Positions 13,134 to 15,239 of a stretch of DNA of 15,239 nt are shown here, in pieces. The stretch's first letter is position 1, and each line of letters opens with the position of its first letter. This DNA is from CAYXGZ01 sp964464755 (GTDB lineage Bacteria > Planctomycetota > MHYJ01 > JACPRB01). The notes under the pieces were generated by a model that was given only the letters and a program-made list of their open reading frames with translations, made no database searches and was not told the origin of the DNA. The stretch covers positions 1 through 15,239 of the forward strand of contig CAYXGZ010000070.1 of assembly GCA_964464755.1 (NCBI GenBank), written 5' to 3'. The position numbers were made by a program, and so were the translations under genes.

Positions 13134-14039
13134 CTACTTCAGCCGGACCTTGTCCGTCCCGGGCGGCGCCTCGAAGCGGAAGATGTCCGCCCGCCACGGC
13201 AGCACGAGCGACTGGAAGCGCAGGTCCCGGATCTCGACCCCGTCGTCCGGCCGCCGCGTCCACACCGGCGCGGCCATGAACCAGTCCAGCTGGCAGCCGT
13301 CGTGCCCCGCCCTCACGGCCCGCACCCGCTCGCTCGCCTCGTCCGTCGGGATCACGGCCTTCAGCTCGCAGCGCCCCGACGGCAGGTGCACCCGGTACAG
13401 CCGCCACGACGTCCCGTCCTTCACCGCGGCCCGGAAATTCTGCGGCCCCAGCGGCTCGGGGAAGACCTTCAACGTCCCCGGCACGAGCCCCGCCGTCTCG
13501 CGGGCGACGATCCGCTCCGTCGCCCAACCCGCCGTCATGCAGAGCCCGACGTAGAGCGCCAGCGCCGCGAGCGAGCCGCGGAACGCCCGCGTCTTCCACT
13601 TCGTCGCCTGGAACAGGAGCGGCGCCGCCGTGATCGCCCAGATCCCCAGGTCGACGATGTAGACGCAGGGCAGCTCGAAGCGCTGCCGCGAGAACGGCCA
13701 GAGGATCACGACGCCGTAGGAGTTCACGAGGTCGAACACGAGGTGCAGGCCGATCCCGAGCAGCGAGAGCGAGAACAGCGCGCGGAACGACAGGGCCTTG
13801 AGGAACGGCCGCAGCAGCGCCGCGAGCCCCAGCGCGAGCACCGGGGCCATGAGCAGGGAGTGGCTGTGCGTGCGCCGCGAGAAGATCATGTCCCAGCGGT
13901 TCCACGAGGTCCACAGCACGTCCACGTCGGGCAGGTTCGAGGCGAGCGCCAGCGTGAGCGTCGCGCCCTTCCCCAGCTTCTCCGAGAGGCCCGAGCGGGC
14001 GACCGCGACGCCGATCAGCGTGTGCGCTAGGTTGTCCAA
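13134..14039 (-). CDS. YdjM/DUF457-type membrane-bound metal-dependent hydrolase family protein
   Basis: This 301-residue protein starts at TTG (14039-14037) with MDNLAHTLIGVAVARSGL, the standard opening of the family, which justifies the rare start codon. Conserved histidines and aspartates are in place: H6, D38 and D40 in SNLPDVDVL, H58 and H60 in RRTHSHSLL, and H99 and D103 in GLHLVFDLVNSYG. Several membrane helices lie between about residues 65 and 185. The C-terminal 110 residues are soluble and strand-rich (LYRVHLPSGRCELKAVIPTDE onward) and probably extracytoplasmic, as in the longer members of the family. The substrate and activity of this family are poorly defined despite the name. 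Its stop abuts that of the upstream convergent gene with no gap. On the other side, a 47-base divergent gap separates it from hrpB. Confidence 0.88.
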   Translation of the reverse strand: MDNLAHTLIGVAVARSGLSEKLGKGATLTLALASNLPDVDVLWTSWNRWDMIFSRRTHSHSLLMAPVLALGLAALLRPFLKALSFRALFSLSLLGIGLHLVFDLVNSYGVVILWPFSRQRFELPCVYIVDLGIWAITAAPLLFQATKWKTRAFRGSLAALALYVGLCMTAGWATERIVARETAGLVPGTLKVFPEPLGPQNFRAAVKDGTSWRLYRVHLPSGRCELKAVIPTDEASERVRAVRAGHDGCQLDWFMAAPVWTRRPDDGVEIRDLRFQSLVLPWRADIFRFEAPPGTDKVRLK

Positions 14040-14046
14040 GCCCGCT

Positions 14047-14079
14047 GTTGTACCGGCCGGGGGGCCGCCGAGCTACAGT
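14047..14079. promoter_or_regulatory. Divergent -10-like boxes between the DUF457 gene and hrpB
   Basis: In the 47-base gap, TACAGT (+ strand, 14074-14079) lies seven bases before the hrpB ATG, and TACAAC (- strand, 14052-14047) lies seven bases before the TTG start of the DUF457 gene. No Shine-Dalgarno sequence precedes either start, and no good -35 is visible. The gap is too short for two ordinary promoters with leaders, so leaderless transcription in both directions is the simplest reading. Confidence 0.35.
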
Positions 14080-14086
14080 GTTCGCC

Positions 14087-15239
14087 ATGGCCGACCGGCT
14101 CCCGGTCCTCGAGCTCGAGGACGAGATCGTCGCGAAGCTGCGCGGGTCGCGGCGGCTGATCCTCTCCGCCCCCACCGGCAGCGGCAAGTCGACGCAGTTG
14201 CCGCAGATCCTGCTGCGCCGCGGCCTGCCCGAGCGCGGGCAGATCGTCGTCCTCCAGCCCCGCCGCCTCGCGACCCGCCTGCTCGCCGCCCGCGTCGCCG
14301 ACGAGCTGGGCGTGAAGCTCGGCCGCGAGGTCGGCTACCAGGTCCGCTTCGAGGGCGCGTCCTCCGCGGCGACCCGCATCCTCTTCGTGACCGAGGGCGT
14401 GCTCCGGCGCCGCCTCCTCCGCGAGCCCTCGCTCCCCGGCGTCGGCGCGATCCTCTTCGACGAGTTCCACGAGCGGCACCTCGACGGCGACCTCTCCCTC
14501 GCGCTCGCCCTCGGGCTCCAGGAGTCGTCGCGCCCCGACCTCCTGCTCGCCGTGATGTCCGCCACGCTCGACGTCGAGGGCCTCGCGGCCTACCTCGCGC
14601 CCGCGGCGACCGTCGCCTCCGAGGGGCGCACGCACCCCGTGCGCGTCGAGTACGCGCCCCCCGCCGACGAGGACCGGCCCTGGGAGGCCGCCGCCGACGC
14701 GGCCGAGCGCTACGTCGCGGGCGGCGGGCCCGGCGACCTGCTCGTCTTCATGCCGGGGGGCTACGAGATCGGCCGCACGATCGACGCGCTCCGCGACCGC
14801 CGCGGCCTGGCGGGCTCCGTGTTCCTGCCCTTGCACGGCGAGCTGCCGCCCGAGCTGCAGGACGCCGCCGTCGCGCGCCACGAGCGCCGCAAGGTCGTCG
14901 TCTCCACCAACGTCGCCGAGACCTCGCTGACGATCGACGGGGTCCGCGCCGTCATCGACTCGGGCCTCGCCCGCATCCCCCGCCACGACCCGCGCCGCGG
15001 CCTCAACGCCCTCCTCGTCGAGAAGATCAGCCGCGCCTCGGCCGAGCAGCGCGCGGGCCGCGCGGGCCGCACGGCCCCCGGCGTCGCGATCCGGCTCTGG
15101 GCCGAGCGGGACCACGCCCGCCGCCCCGCCCGCGAGCTCCCCGAGGTGAAGCGCCTCGAGCTCTCCGAGGCCGTGCTCTCGCTGGCCGCCTCGGGCGTCG
15201 CCGACGTCGCGAGCTTCCGCTGGCTGGAGGCCCCCGAGC
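14087..15239 (+). CDS. hrpB: HrpB-type DEAH-box ATP-dependent helicase (N-terminal part)
   Basis: The frame is open for 384 codons and runs off the right edge. Full HrpB proteins are around 800 residues. Walker A is APTGSGKST (28-36). The Walker B box is DEFHER (D125-E126-F127-H128), the DEFH variant typical of HrpB rather than the DEAH of HrpA. Motif III MSATLD, motif V STNVAETSLTIDGV and motif VI QRAGRAGRT are all present in order. This is the two-RecA helicase core of superfamily 2. Bacterial HrpB is assumed to act on RNA or in peptidoglycan- or ribosome-linked processes, but its physiological role is poorly known. The ATG start has no Shine-Dalgarno sequence and follows a TACAGT box by seven bases. 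The C-terminal accessory domains are outside the window. Confidence 0.94.
   Translation, partial: MADRLPVLELEDEIVAKLRGSRRLILSAPTGSGKSTQLPQILLRRGLPERGQIVVLQPRRLATRLLAARVADELGVKLGREVGYQVRFEGASSAATRILFVTEGVLRRRLLREPSLPGVGAILFDEFHERHLDGDLSLALALGLQESSRPDLLLAVMSATLDVEGLAAYLAPAATVASEGRTHPVRVEYAPPADEDRPWEAAADAAERYVAGGGPGDLLVFMPGGYEIGRTIDALRDRRGLAGSVFLPLHGELPPELQDAAVARHERRKVVVSTNVAETSLTIDGVRAVIDSGLARIPRHDPRRGLNALLVEKISRASAEQRAGRAGRTAPGVAIRLWAERDHARRPARELPEVKRLELSEAVLSLAASGVADVASFRWLEAPE

Overview
The window is about 15.2 kb of very G+C-rich bacterial DNA, densely packed with short or negative intergenic distances. Codons end mostly in G or C, TGA is a common genuine stop, and many start sites have no Shine-Dalgarno sequence. 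Two exported HEAT-repeat proteins, the weak ribosome-binding sites and the overall composition suggest a non-model Gram-negative lineage such as Planctomycetota or Acidobacteriota. No rRNA or other phylogenetic marker is present, so this placement is only a guess. I see no tRNA, insertion sequence, CRISPR array or phage gene.

Region 1 (1-4877) is a phosphate block. The 3' end of pstB, phoU, a PhoB-type response regulator and a PhoR-type sensor kinase run on the + strand with 1-4 base start/stop overlaps or near-overlaps. Facing them on the - strand is a DUF47/PhoU-like gene followed by a PiT phosphate permease, so the control unit of high-affinity uptake lies tail to tail with a low-affinity carrier. 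The last 23 bases of phoR and pit overlap. A near-consensus sigma70-type promoter lies just before the DUF47 gene, placed so that the mRNA would be almost leaderless.

Region 2 (4878-8825) holds a large exported HEAT-repeat protein (+), tail to tail with a - strand pair: a small VKOR-family membrane protein and an Rsm22/METTL17-type protein. The VKOR gene is the highlight. Conventional reading stops at TGA 8510-8508, exactly where the catalytic CxxC of the family should begin. Continuing in frame, UGA-GGG-ACC-UGA puts a second UGA exactly at the second cysteine. The frame then encodes a clean fourth membrane helix and ends at TAG 8435-8433, ten bases before the next gene. Immediately downstream of the UGAs, a GC-rich stem-loop with a GGUGC loop has the geometry of a bacterial SECIS element. 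I read the gene as a selenoprotein with a UxxU active site, not as a truncated gene. No selenocysteine machinery (selA/B/C/D) lies in this window, so that part has to be checked in the genome.

Region 3 (8826-12263, +) contains rtcA (RNA 3'-phosphate cyclase), a tightly linked unknown protein with a CPGCWCC cluster, and a second exported HEAT-repeat protein whose codon use is more relaxed than that of its neighbours. Region 4 (12303-15239) has an exported two-domain protein (DUF1579-like plus NTF2-like), a YdjM/DUF457-type membrane protein on the - strand whose stop codon abuts it exactly, and the first half of an HrpB-type DEAH helicase, which runs off the right edge.

Two window-wide habits stand out. 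All three convergent gene pairs overlap or abut, leaving no room for terminators. Several operon-leading genes carry a -10-like box 6-7 bases before the start codon, which suggests leaderless transcripts.
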